From CAMLHP01 sp035759745 (GTDB lineage Bacteria; Gemmatimonadota; Gemmatimonadetes; Gemmatimonadales; GWC2-71-9), in the NCBI GenBank assembly GCA_035759745.1, contig DASTUF010000041.1, positions 1-64,000 of the forward strand: a stretch of DNA of 64,000 nucleotides, read 5' to 3'. Positions 41,646 to 49,479 of this stretch are shown piece by piece. The position numbers and the translations under genes were made by a program. The notes beneath the pieces were generated by a model. That model did no database searches, was not told the origin of the DNA, and saw only the letters and a program-made list of their open reading frames with translations. Positions within the stretch are counted from its first letter, which is position 1, and every line of letters begins with the position of its first letter.

Positions 41646-42002
41646 TTGCACAAACACCAGCAGCACCCCCGACGGATCTACTACATGCAGCACCATCCAG
41701 GTGTCGTCCACCAGCTCCGGTGCCTTGATCCGGACACCGGGAAACTCGCCGCCTTCTGTCACTTGTCGGGCCAGCAGGTGCCACGCCTCGACGTCATCCA
41801 CGCCCATGACCATCATGAAGTTGTTGGCCCAGTCCTTCACGTAGTAGTCCTGCAGCCGGAAGGCGTGGCCACCGAGCTCGAAGTCCGCGGTCCCACCCCA
41901 GCCCTCGGACATCGTGAAGCCGAGTGCCGAGTAGAACCGCTTCGACATCTCGAAGTTCTTCGCGGGCACATAGGGCTTGAAGCTGTTTATGCTGGGCGAC
42001 AT
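41643..42002 (-). CDS. VOC-family (glyoxalase/bleomycin-resistance fold) protein
   Basis: The 119-residue protein from ATG 42002 has GGAGGAGC just upstream. Its body has the paired beta-alpha-beta-beta-beta units of the VOC fold: INSFKPYVPAKNFEMSKRFY for the first and ARQVTEGGEFPGVRIKAPEL for the second, ending with HVVDPSGVLLVFVQ. Few of the usual metal ligands (His/Glu) are obvious, so it may be a non-metal binding member. Role unknown. The stop lies at the start of a heptamer array. Confidence 0.87.
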   Translation of the reverse strand: MSPSINSFKPYVPAKNFEMSKRFYSALGFTMSEGWGGTADFELGGHAFRLQDYYVKDWANNFMMVMGVDDVEAWHLLARQVTEGGEFPGVRIKAPELVDDTWMVLHVVDPSGVLLVFVQ

Positions 42003-42020
42003 GAAGCTCCTCCGGGTGGT

Positions 42021-42110
42021 TCACTTCCTCCAGCGATACCCGAAGCCCTGGCTGCGGGCAAGCCACCCCGCGACCGTGGCGCCTTTCGGGGCCGGAATCC
42101 GATACCAGTA
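42021..42110 (-). pseudogene. C-terminal remnant of a small barrel gene
   Basis: On the minus strand about 30 codons end GWLARSQGFGYRWRK then TGA. The intact barrel gene at 42672-43166 ends LVSSLGFGYRWR. Over the last 28 bases the two agree at all but about three positions. No start codon or barrel body lies upstream; the frame instead enters the promoter region of the plus-strand barrel gene. I read it as the decayed tail of a former paralog. Confidence 0.5.
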
Positions 42111-42140
42111 TATAACCGGACATCGTTGAGGGAGGGTCCC

Positions 42141-42653
42141 ATGCGTGGGCCAGGCATTGGCGTGTCGCTTTGTGCGTTGCTCGCTTTCGGATGGCTTTGC
42201 CCCGGCACCGCGGAGGCGCAGGAACGCCAGCTGCAACCCGTGGGTTTCTGGGGATCGCTGGCGTTGGGACCGGCCGCACCATACGGATTTGGCGGCGCCG
42301 TGGGTGCCGCGGTGCGATACCAGAATGTCGTGCTGCGAGTCCGCGCCGCCGCGTCCGCGGAGCTCCTGGGCGACGGCGTGGACGACTGGGGAGTGCTGGC
42401 CGGCGGCGCGATCGAGTTGAGCCCCGCGCGCAGCATGGTGACTCTCACAGCGGGCATCGGCCGGGCGACCAGTTCGCGCGGCTGCGTATTGTGCACGTCC
42501 AGCTCGGAATCCCGGATGGCGATGCTCGTCGACGCCGAAGCGCGCCTGGCCGTGACGTCGTTCTTCGGCATCTCGGCCAACGCCTTCGTTGACATCAACG
42601 GCGAAGAATCCTTCGGCGGCCTGGGCGTCGGCATCTTTCTCGGCCGGCTGTGA
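42141..42653 (+). CDS. Small outer-membrane-barrel-like protein
   Basis: The 170-residue protein starts at ATG 42141 after GGGAGGG. It has a signal peptide ending GTAEAQ. The rest has alternating Gly/hydrophobic strands, such as GFGGAVGAAVRYQNVVLRV and FVDINGEESFGGLGVGIFLG, typical of eight-stranded barrels, ending in a charged RL rather than Phe. A short loop with two Cys (RGCVLCTSS) may be disulfide-bonded. No function can be assigned. The divergent or convergent neighbours (a remnant and a related barrel gene) suggest a local family of such barrels. Confidence 0.7.
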   Translation: MRGPGIGVSLCALLAFGWLCPGTAEAQERQLQPVGFWGSLALGPAAPYGFGGAVGAAVRYQNVVLRVRAAASAELLGDGVDDWGVLAGGAIELSPARSMVTLTAGIGRATSSRGCVLCTSSSESRMAMLVDAEARLAVTSFFGISANAFVDINGEESFGGLGVGIFLGRL

Positions 42654-42671
42654 TCGCCGGCGTGTGGGCCG

Positions 42672-43166
42672 CTACCTCCAGCGGTACCCGAAGCCGAGGC
42701 TGCTCACCAGTGCTGCGTCCTGACTGGACCAGCCGGCGCCGATGTCGATCATCGCGGTGAACCCGCCCGCTGCCAGGTAACGATAGCCCACGCTCAGTGC
42801 GGGACCATACAACACCCGCTGCTCGGCGACGGTCCACTGCTGAAGGACCGGCATCACGCCCGCCTGGCCAAACAGGGCGTGTCTCCCCCGGCCGCTATAG
42901 ACGCGAACCAAAGCGGCTGCGCCGAAGGCACGGTCGAACACGTCGTGCGGCGGCATCACGCCAAGACCCGTGCTCACGCCTACCAGACCATTCGCGACGT
43001 GGTATTCTGCGGCGAACCCGACACCGCCGAACGCATTCCCCAGGCCGGCCATGACCGCGAACCTTTGAGGCCCGGGAACGGCGCGTTGGGCGCTGACGGC
43101 AGTGGCGGACGCAGCCAGCAGCAGCGTCGCAAGAAGGGATGTCGCAAGCGATCGGGGGAAATGCAT
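42672..43166 (-). CDS. Small outer-membrane-barrel-like protein
   Basis: From ATG 43166 (MHFPRSLATSLLATLLLAA; GGAGG five bases upstream) this 164-residue protein has a signal peptide ending ATAVSAQ. It is then an alternating-strand barrel with AGLGNAFGGVGFAAEYHVAN, ALSVGYRYLAAGGFTAMIDI and the C-terminal LGFGYRWR. It resembles OmpW/OmpA-like small barrels only in general design. It converges with the 42.1-kb barrel gene, and a fragment of a paralog lies nearby. Function unknown. Confidence 0.72.
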   Translation of the reverse strand: MHFPRSLATSLLATLLLAASATAVSAQRAVPGPQRFAVMAGLGNAFGGVGFAAEYHVANGLVGVSTGLGVMPPHDVFDRAFGAAALVRVYSGRGRHALFGQAGVMPVLQQWTVAEQRVLYGPALSVGYRYLAAGGFTAMIDIGAGWSSQDAALVSSLGFGYRWR

Positions 43167-43334
43167 GCGCGCCTCCGGTTTGATCGGTATCTCCCAGCAT
43201 ACGCTCCGGTACTCGAGAGCGCCACCGTCATTCCGGGGCATCGTGAACCTCCCGGCCCTCGCTCAGCCCCCGGCTGATCCGCAACACGTGCCCAGCCCCA
43301 CTTCTCGAACCACGCCCCTGCTCAGAATGTCCCC

Positions 43335-43355
43335 TTCTCACTTCTCACTTGCGAC
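43335..43355. repeat. 7-bp tandem array (TTCTCAC type)
   Basis: TTCTCAC, TTCTCAC, TTGCGAC. On the minus strand GTGAGAA x2 supplies the last three codons (SEK) and the TGA stop of the GNAT gene. It is the third site of this heptamer in the window. Confidence 0.75.
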
Positions 43356-43847
43356 TCGGTAGACGACCTTCCCAGTCGCACCGTCACCCCTCAGCCAGCC
43401 ATCGAACGTCGCGCCGATCTTCTCGGCGGCACGTCGAGAGCGGGTGTTGGTCTCTCCGATCACGAGTGTGACACTGTCCACGTAGCGGAAAGCGTGCTCC
43501 AGCATGAGTCGCTTCAGTTCGCCGTTGTAGCGCCCGCCCCAGCATGCACGAGCCAGAAAGGTCCAGCCGATCTCCACCTCGCGCTCCGACTCGCGAAAGC
43601 CATGGTAGCGCGACGACCCGATCACCACCCCCGTCGCGGCGTCAATGATCAGCAGGGCGCCTCCGGACATCATGGCGCCCCGGAAGAACTCCCGGAACAC
43701 ATCGACCTCATGCCGGTCGGAGTTCGGGTGCTGCTCCCAGATGAGCGGATCCGACGCCACCGCGTAGAGCGCGTCGAAGTCGTCCTCGCGCAACGGGCGG
43801 AGGTGGAGCAGCTCGCCCTCGAGGGTTGGCTGGGCATCGAATGACAT
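43338..43847 (-). CDS. GNAT-family N-acetyltransferase (RimJ/RimL-like)
   Basis: The 169-residue protein from ATG 43847 has the first strand LHLRPLREDDFDALYAVASD, the EVEIGWTFLARACWGGRYNG motif A (acetyl-CoA pyrophosphate loop) and a C-terminal TRSRRAAEKIGATF motif B. The substrate is unknown. The last codons (VASEK) come from a heptamer array, so the original C-terminus may differ slightly. It follows the small membrane-protein gene by eight bases on the same strand, forming a two-gene unit. Confidence 0.9.
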   Translation of the reverse strand: MSFDAQPTLEGELLHLRPLREDDFDALYAVASDPLIWEQHPNSDRHEVDVFREFFRGAMMSGGALLIIDAATGVVIGSSRYHGFRESEREVEIGWTFLARACWGGRYNGELKRLMLEHAFRYVDSVTLVIGETNTRSRRAAEKIGATFDGWLRGDGATGKVVYRVASEK

Positions 43848-43855
43848 GCGTCGCT

Positions 43856-44287
43856 TTAGGCGATAGCTTGCCTGCTCGTCGCCCACTTTCCGCCGATCCA
43901 GGCCATCGGGATGTAGGCGACCACGAGGTCGAGCACGTTGAACCACATGGGCGCGGGGAGCATCATCACGGCTGAGATTCCAGCCGCCAGGAAGCACACG
44001 CCCACGATCAGCGCCATTACCATCTTCCGGCTGGCGGCGAGCCGGGCCGCGAGGAAGGCGCCGACAAGCGTGCCCAGCGCGTGTGCCAGGAAGGGAAAGA
44101 TGAAGTGCCTGGGCTGGAACAGGTGCATGCCAGCCTTGAGCGCCTCCATGTTGGTCACGTCGACCCCGGCGGGCGGCGGTATCACCTTGCCGCTGATCGT
44201 GATCAGCCCCATGTTGACGATGCTGCCGATCACCACCCCCGCGATCACTGCCAGTATGTTGCGAAGCACCGGGTTCACGCGCCCCAT
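43856..44287 (-). CDS. Four-helix membrane protein, unknown
   Basis: The 143-residue protein from ATG 44287 has four predicted helices: VLRNILAVIAGVVIGSIVNM, HFIFPFLAHALGTLVGAFLA, MVMALIVGVCFLAAGISAVM and MWFNVLDLVVAYIPMAWIGG. The ISGKVIPPPAGVDVTNMEAL loop lies after helix 1. This layout recurs in many bacteria as an uncharacterised family, but I have no name for it. It lies eight bases ahead of the GNAT gene and is divergent from the M28 peptidase, with a spacer of 60 bp. Confidence 0.78.
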   Translation of the reverse strand: MGRVNPVLRNILAVIAGVVIGSIVNMGLITISGKVIPPPAGVDVTNMEALKAGMHLFQPRHFIFPFLAHALGTLVGAFLAARLAASRKMVMALIVGVCFLAAGISAVMMLPAPMWFNVLDLVVAYIPMAWIGGKWATSRQAIA

Positions 44288-44347
44288 CCTTCCGCTCAGG
44301 GTGGCACCGCCGAGTGACGTATTCAGCCCAGAAGAGGATACCTGCCG

Positions 44348-45892
44348 ATGTCAGCCCGCGCCACCATCCTTGCCACCACTGCCCTGCTCCTCTTTCCGGC
44401 GGCTGTCGCCCCCGATCCCGTCTTCGTTGACTGGGCGATGGTGGCCCGGATCCGGGAGGAGGGATTGCAGCGATCACAGGTCATGGAGTTCGAGGGGTAC
44501 ATGACCGACGTGCTCGGCGCGCGGCTCACCCTGTCGGAGGGAATGACCCGGGCACAGGCGTGGGTCATGGACCAGATGAAGTCGATGGGCCTGGTGAATG
44601 TGGCCGCGGAGCCGTTCATGGATTTCGGCGTGAGCTGGGACATCGAGTTCGTTTCACTCCACATGCTGGAGCCGGACTACGCCCCGATGGTGGGCTATCC
44701 CCTCTCCCACACCCCCGGCACCAACGGGCCGGTCGAGGCGGAGGCGGTGATCGTGGACCTGCAGCTGCGCTCGGACCTGGAGCGCTATCGTGGCAAGCTT
44801 CGAGGCAAGGCGGTGCTGGCGACGCCCCCGGCCCCGATCGACTTGAGGCCACTCATCAACGGTGTACCGCCCCGCACCCAGGCCGAGCTCGATTCCCTTG
44901 AGCATGTGGTGATCGCACCCCAGCGGGCGCCTCGGCCCCGAAGCGTCCGGCACCCGGACGCGCTCAGCGCCGAGGAGAAGCTGGCGTTCTTCAAGGCGGA
45001 AGGCGTGGCGGCGGTGCTCGAGTGTCCCAGCGGGTGGCTGGGCGCGGTGCGCGGATTCTCCCGGCCGGGCGCACGGGGCGACGGATATTCTCGGGCGGGG
45101 ATCCTGGCCTCACCGGTGGTGGTGGTCATCACGCCGGAGCATTACAACCGGCTGTACCGCAACGCGGAGCGCGAGATCCCGGTGAAGGTCCGGGTCGAAG
45201 TGCGAAACCGGATCGGACAGCAGGCGGATTCGGCCGAGAACATCGTGGGCGAGATTGCCGGCAGCGACCTCAAGGACGAGGTGGTGATGATCGGGGCCCA
45301 CTTCGACACCTGGCATGCCAGTCCCAACGCCAGCGACAACACGTCGGGCGTGGCGGTGGCGCTGGAGGCGATGCGGATCCTCAAGGCGGTGGGGGCCAAG
45401 CCGAGGCGGACCATCCGGGTGGCGCTGTGGAGCGGCGAGGAGCAGGGACTGCTGGGGTCGAGGGCGTACGTGCGGAAGCATTTCGGCGACCCGCGCGACT
45501 CGACACTTGGCACGAAGCCGGCCTACGAGAAGCTCTCGGTGTATTTCAATCAGGATTACGGCCCGGGGCTGTATCGCGGCATCTACCTGCAGGGCAACGA
45601 GGCGGCGCGGTCGCTGCTGGCGGGGTGGATGGAGCCGTTCAGGGACTTCGGGATGACGGCGGTGTCAAACCAGGGCGTGGGCAGCACCGACCACGTGTCG
45701 TTTGACGAGGTGGGGCTGCCGGGCTTCCAGTTCCTGCAGGATCGGGTACCCGGGACGGGTGGGCACACCAACCTCGACTTCTACGACACCATCCAGGGCG
45801 ACGACCTGATGAGAAACGCGGTGGTGATGGCGTCGTACGCCTGGCACGCCGCGAACACCGATGAGCGGATGCCGAGGAAGGTGAGGCGGTAG
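44348..45892 (+). CDS. Secreted M28-type zinc aminopeptidase
   Basis: The 514-residue protein begins with a signal peptide (MSARATILATTALLLFPAAV). The M28 metal ligands are visible: GAHFDTWHASPNASDNTSGV (His, Asp), WSGEEQGLLGS (catalytic and ligand Glu), VGSTDHVSFDEVGLPGF (Asp) and GTGGHTNLDFYDT (His). A PA-like insert lies in the first 250 residues. It should hydrolyse N-terminal residues of peptides in the periplasm or outside the cell. GAGGA lies nine bases before ATG. No partner gene on the same strand is close, so it is probably monocistronic. Confidence 0.93.
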   Translation: MSARATILATTALLLFPAAVAPDPVFVDWAMVARIREEGLQRSQVMEFEGYMTDVLGARLTLSEGMTRAQAWVMDQMKSMGLVNVAAEPFMDFGVSWDIEFVSLHMLEPDYAPMVGYPLSHTPGTNGPVEAEAVIVDLQLRSDLERYRGKLRGKAVLATPPAPIDLRPLINGVPPRTQAELDSLEHVVIAPQRAPRPRSVRHPDALSAEEKLAFFKAEGVAAVLECPSGWLGAVRGFSRPGARGDGYSRAGILASPVVVVITPEHYNRLYRNAEREIPVKVRVEVRNRIGQQADSAENIVGEIAGSDLKDEVVMIGAHFDTWHASPNASDNTSGVAVALEAMRILKAVGAKPRRTIRVALWSGEEQGLLGSRAYVRKHFGDPRDSTLGTKPAYEKLSVYFNQDYGPGLYRGIYLQGNEAARSLLAGWMEPFRDFGMTAVSNQGVGSTDHVSFDEVGLPGFQFLQDRVPGTGGHTNLDFYDTIQGDDLMRNAVVMASYAWHAANTDERMPRKVRR

Positions 45893-45920
45893 GAGGCGGG
45901 CACGCGCGGGACGAACCGGC

Positions 45921-45926
45921 TATACT
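45921..45926 (+). promoter_or_regulatory. Possible -10 upstream of the glycosyltransferase gene
   Basis: TATACT within GGCTATACTTCGG, about 180-235 bases before the candidate starts of the next plus-strand gene. No -35 is apparent. If real, the mRNA has a long leader with the short frame at 46127. Confidence 0.3.
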
Positions 45927-46098
45927 TCGGTGCCGCTCCTCAGGACCGATCGCAGGCGCCGACCGATTCCTGTCGAGGCCGATCCACGGCTTCGCCTCGT
46001 TGGCGTATCTCCGGCCCTTTGTTTCTGCCGGTCGTCGTCCCGCCAGTGCCAGCAGGTTGCCTCTCTTGACTCTCGCATTTCCGCACGCCCGTCCCTCA

Positions 46099-48396
46099 GT
46101 GCCACCCGCGTGGTCGAGAGGGCGGAATGACGATCATACGCCGGTTCCGCAGGCCCTGACGCGGGTTGCCCTCCTGGGCAACCACCTCCCGCGCCAGTGC
46201 GGCATTGCGACGTTCACCACCGACCTGGGCGCGGCCATCACCGCCGAGTTCCAGTCCCTGGATTGCTTCGTCGTGGCCATGAACGACGGCGGCCCGCGCC
46301 ATCACTACCCGCCGGCGGTGCGCTTCGAGATCGAGGAGAACGACGTCGCGTCGTACCGCCGGGCCGTGGACTTCCTCAATGTGTCGATGGTGGACGCCGT
46401 CTCGTTGCAGCACGAGTACGGCATCTTCGGCGGCAAGGCGGGCCAGTCGATCCTCCCGCTCCTGCGGGAGCTCCGGATGCCCATCGTCACGACACTGCAC
46501 ACCATCCTCGCCGATCCGGAGCCGCCTCAGCGACGGGTGCTGGACGAGATCGTGCGCCTGTCGGAACGACTGGTGGTGATGAGCGCCCACGGTGCGGCCC
46601 TGCTCCAGCAGGTCCACGGAGTCAGTCCCGACAAGATTGACCTGATCCCGCACGGAATTCCGGAGGCGATGTTCGCCAGCGGCAACAAGGACCGGCTTGG
46701 CGTCGAGGGCAAGTCCGTGATCCTCACGTTCGGCCTCCTGTCGCCGGACAAGGGCGTGGAGTACGTGGTCGATGCGCTGCCCACGATCCTGGACGCGTAT
46801 CCGGACACCGTATACATCGTGCTCGGCGCCACCCACCCGCACGTGCTGGAGCAGTCCGGCGAAACCTACCGGCTGATGCTCGAGGCCAGGGCCCAGCGCC
46901 TGGGCGTGGATGCCAGCATCATCTTCCACAACCGTTTCGTGAGCCAGGCCGAACTGGGTGAATTCCTCTCCGCGGCCGATATCTATGTCACCCCCTATCT
47001 CAACCCGGAACAGAGCACCTCGGGCACGCTGGCTTATGCCGTGGGCGCCGGCAAGGCGGTGATCTCCACGCCCTACCGATACGCCGGAGAACTGCTCGCC
47101 GATGGCCGGGGGATCCTGGTGCCCTGGCGGGATGCCGAAGGAATAGCCCGTGAGGTGGTCGGACTGCTGTCCGATGAGGCGCGGGCGGATGCGATGCGCG
47201 AGCGCGCGGCGAAGTATGGCCGCGGAATGGCCTGGACCGCGGTGGCGCAGCGCCACGTGGCGAGCCTGGGCCGGGCCGTGATCGAGCATGCCGATCGGCG
47301 GCGGAGCGCATTTCACGCGCGGACGCTCGCGCAGCGCCCGGCAAGCCTGCCCGAGCTGAACCTGGACCATCTCCAGTCCATGACCGACGGCACCGGCATC
47401 CTCCAGCACGCGTCCTTCGTCGTGCCGCGCTATGCTGAGGGCTACTGCCTCGACGACAACGCCAGGGCGCTCATGCTCATGGCCCTGCTGGAGGAAGACG
47501 GCGGCGTGGAGCGCGGGCTGGTTCGCACCCTGGCCTCACGCTACCTGGCGTTCGTCAGTCATGCCTTTCACCCCGCCTCCGGCCGGTTCCGCAACTTCCT
47601 GACCTACCAGCGTACGTGGGAGGAAGCCCGGGGCTCCGAGGACAGTCACGGCCGCGCCCTCTGGGCGCTGGGGACCGTGGTGGGCCACGCCAGCCATCCA
47701 GGCCGGCGGAGCTTGAGCCACGACCTTTTTCACGCGGCCTTGCCGGCGCTCACCCAGCTCTCGAGTCCGCGCGCCTGGGCCTATGCACTGCTGGGCATCG
47801 ACGAGTATCTCCGCGTGTTCCGGGGCGATTCCACCGTCCAGTCGACCCGCGCGCTGCTCACGGAGCGGCTCCTGGAGTTGTTCGCGAGGGCCAGTGCCAG
47901 GAACTGGCCCTGGTTCGAGGATCGGGTGACCTACTGCAATGCCCGACTGCCCCAGGCCCTTATCATCTCTGGCACAGCCATGGGGCGCGAGGACATGGTG
48001 GCCATCGGGACCCGGGCGCTCGACTGGCTGGGTGCGCTGCAGCACACGCCCGATGGCTGCTTCGCCCCCGTGGGCTCCAACGGCTTCTACGTGCGGGGAA
48101 CCACGCCGGCGCGCTTCGATCAGCAGCCGGTTGAGGCATGCGGCATGGTGTCGGCAGCGCTGGACGCCGGCCGCGCCACCGCCGACGCGCGCTGGTCCCG
48201 CTACGCCACGTCCGCCTTCAGCTGGTTCCTGGGCCAGAACCACTTGCAGCAGGACCTGTATGATGGCTCGACCGGCGGCTGCCGTGACGGGCTCCACGCG
48301 GATCGCGTGAACGAGAACCAGGGAGCGGAGTCGACCATCTCGTTCCTCCTTGCCCTGCGGGACATGCGCTCCGCCGAGCCGGCACACCTCACCTGA
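46099..48396 (+). CDS. GT4-type glycosyltransferase fused to a helical glycosidase-like domain
   Basis: Residues 20-410 form a GT-B glycosyltransferase: RVALLGNHLPRQCGIATFTT, DAVSLQHEYGIFGGKAGQSI, IPHGIPEAMFASG, LTFGLLSPDKGVEYVVDALP and YLNPEQSTSGTLAYAVGAGK, where Glu-x7-type donor contacts fall. Residues 420-765 are a helical domain with YAEGYCLDDNARALMLMALL, DSHGRALWALGTVVGH and GFYVRGTTPARFDQQPVEAC, like an (alpha/alpha)6 glycosidase or phosphorylase partner. The start is uncertain: I list GTG 46099, but CTG 46156 gives the expected N-terminus and is preceded by a short coupled frame. The GH130 gene follows after 24 bp, so both probably handle one glycan. Confidence 0.82.
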   Translation: MPPAWSRGRNDDHTPVPQALTRVALLGNHLPRQCGIATFTTDLGAAITAEFQSLDCFVVAMNDGGPRHHYPPAVRFEIEENDVASYRRAVDFLNVSMVDAVSLQHEYGIFGGKAGQSILPLLRELRMPIVTTLHTILADPEPPQRRVLDEIVRLSERLVVMSAHGAALLQQVHGVSPDKIDLIPHGIPEAMFASGNKDRLGVEGKSVILTFGLLSPDKGVEYVVDALPTILDAYPDTVYIVLGATHPHVLEQSGETYRLMLEARAQRLGVDASIIFHNRFVSQAELGEFLSAADIYVTPYLNPEQSTSGTLAYAVGAGKAVISTPYRYAGELLADGRGILVPWRDAEGIAREVVGLLSDEARADAMRERAAKYGRGMAWTAVAQRHVASLGRAVIEHADRRRSAFHARTLAQRPASLPELNLDHLQSMTDGTGILQHASFVVPRYAEGYCLDDNARALMLMALLEEDGGVERGLVRTLASRYLAFVSHAFHPASGRFRNFLTYQRTWEEARGSEDSHGRALWALGTVVGHASHPGRRSLSHDLFHAALPALTQLSSPRAWAYALLGIDEYLRVFRGDSTVQSTRALLTERLLELFARASARNWPWFEDRVTYCNARLPQALIISGTAMGREDMVAIGTRALDWLGALQHTPDGCFAPVGSNGFYVRGTTPARFDQQPVEACGMVSAALDAGRATADARWSRYATSAFSWFLGQNHLQQDLYDGSTGGCRDGLHADRVNENQGAESTISFLLALRDMRSAEPAHLT
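46127..46159 (+). CDS. Putative ten-residue leader peptide (MTIIRRFRRP)
   Basis: ATG 46127 has a strong GAGAGGG ribosome site at four-base spacing. After ten codons the frame ends at TGA 46157, which overlaps CTG 46156-46158 in the glycosyltransferase frame (CTGA). This looks like translational coupling. A single-base error or indel in an originally continuous N-terminus would look the same. Confidence 0.35.
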   Translation: MTIIRRFRRP

Positions 48397-48420
48397 AATG
48401 GATTGGCGGCCTGATCAGCG

Positions 48421-49479
48421 ATGACTGAACGGCGACATTACGAAGTCCTGTTCCAGCGGCACCCGGCCAACCCGATCCTGACCGCGGCCGACTGGCCCTA
48501 TCCGGCGCACAGCGTCTTCAATGCCGGCGCGACCCGCCTCGGCGACGGCACTACGCTGCTGCTCTGCCGGGTGGAGGATCGCCGGGGGCACTCCCATCTC
48601 TGCGCCGCACGGTCGGCCAACGGCGTCGATGGCTGGATCATCGATCAGGCCCCGACGTTCCGGGCCGATCCCGAACGCTATCCCGAGGAGATGTGGGGCG
48701 TCGAGGACCCGCGGATCACCTATATGGAAGAGCTGGGCCGCTACGCCGTCGCATACACCGCATACGGCCGGGCCGGGCCGGGCGTGGCGCTCGCGCTGAC
48801 CGAAGACTTTCGCGAGTTCGAGCGCTGTGGCCTGGTGATGCAGCCGGACGACAAGGACGCGGCCCTGCTCCCCCGGCGAATCGACGGAAGCTTTGTCCTG
48901 CTGCACCGGCCCATGCACCATTCCGGCGCCCATGTCTGGATGTCCTACTCGCCGGACTTGCTCAACTGGGGTGGCCACAAGCTGGTGCTGCCGGCGCGCC
49001 GAGGGGCGTGGTGGGATGCCAACAAGGTGGGGCTGTCGCCACCGCTGATCGAGACACCGCGCGGCTGGCTCATGGTGTATCACGGTGTCCGGCAGACCGT
49101 GGCGGGGGGAATCTATCGGCTGGGGCTTGCCCTGCTCGACCTCGAGCACCCGGAACACTGCCTGCTGCGGGGCGACATGTGGGTGTTCGGGCCGGAGACG
49201 CCGTACGAGCGCGAAGGTGACGTGGGCAACGTGGCCTTTCCGTGCGGCTACACCATCGGGGACGACGGTGATACGATCTTTCTTTACTACGGCGCGGCCG
49301 ATACCAGCATGGCGCTCGCCACGGGGAGCATCCGGCAGCTGCTCCACTGGCTGGACGAGCATGGCAGAGCGGTCGGTACTCTCGACCCGCTGGCGGCGGC
49401 GCTCGGTCCGGGATTCCCGCTCCGGGCGGAGGAGCCGCCGCCGCCGCGCCCGCTGACCCAGGTCACGCCCGGCAGCTAG
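48421..49479 (+). CDS. GH130-family glycoside phosphorylase or hydrolase
   Basis: The 352-residue cytosolic protein shows the GH130 five-bladed propeller. The FNAGATRLGDGTTLLLCRVE block and the MWGVEDPRITYMEELG block are diagnostic, the latter with Asp96 as general acid. DANKVGLSPPLIETPRGWLM and the ending AFPCGYTIGDD also fit. GH130 enzymes are beta-mannoside phosphorylases or beta-1,2-mannosidases, so a mannose-containing glycan is likely, by family. The gene follows the GT-fusion after 24 bp. The pair could build or recycle a mannoside. The 3' end overlaps a minus-strand gene by four bases. Confidence 0.92.
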   Translation: MTERRHYEVLFQRHPANPILTAADWPYPAHSVFNAGATRLGDGTTLLLCRVEDRRGHSHLCAARSANGVDGWIIDQAPTFRADPERYPEEMWGVEDPRITYMEELGRYAVAYTAYGRAGPGVALALTEDFREFERCGLVMQPDDKDAALLPRRIDGSFVLLHRPMHHSGAHVWMSYSPDLLNWGGHKLVLPARRGAWWDANKVGLSPPLIETPRGWLMVYHGVRQTVAGGIYRLGLALLDLEHPEHCLLRGDMWVFGPETPYEREGDVGNVAFPCGYTIGDDGDTIFLYYGAADTSMALATGSIRQLLHWLDEHGRAVGTLDPLAAALGPGFPLRAEEPPPPRPLTQVTPGS

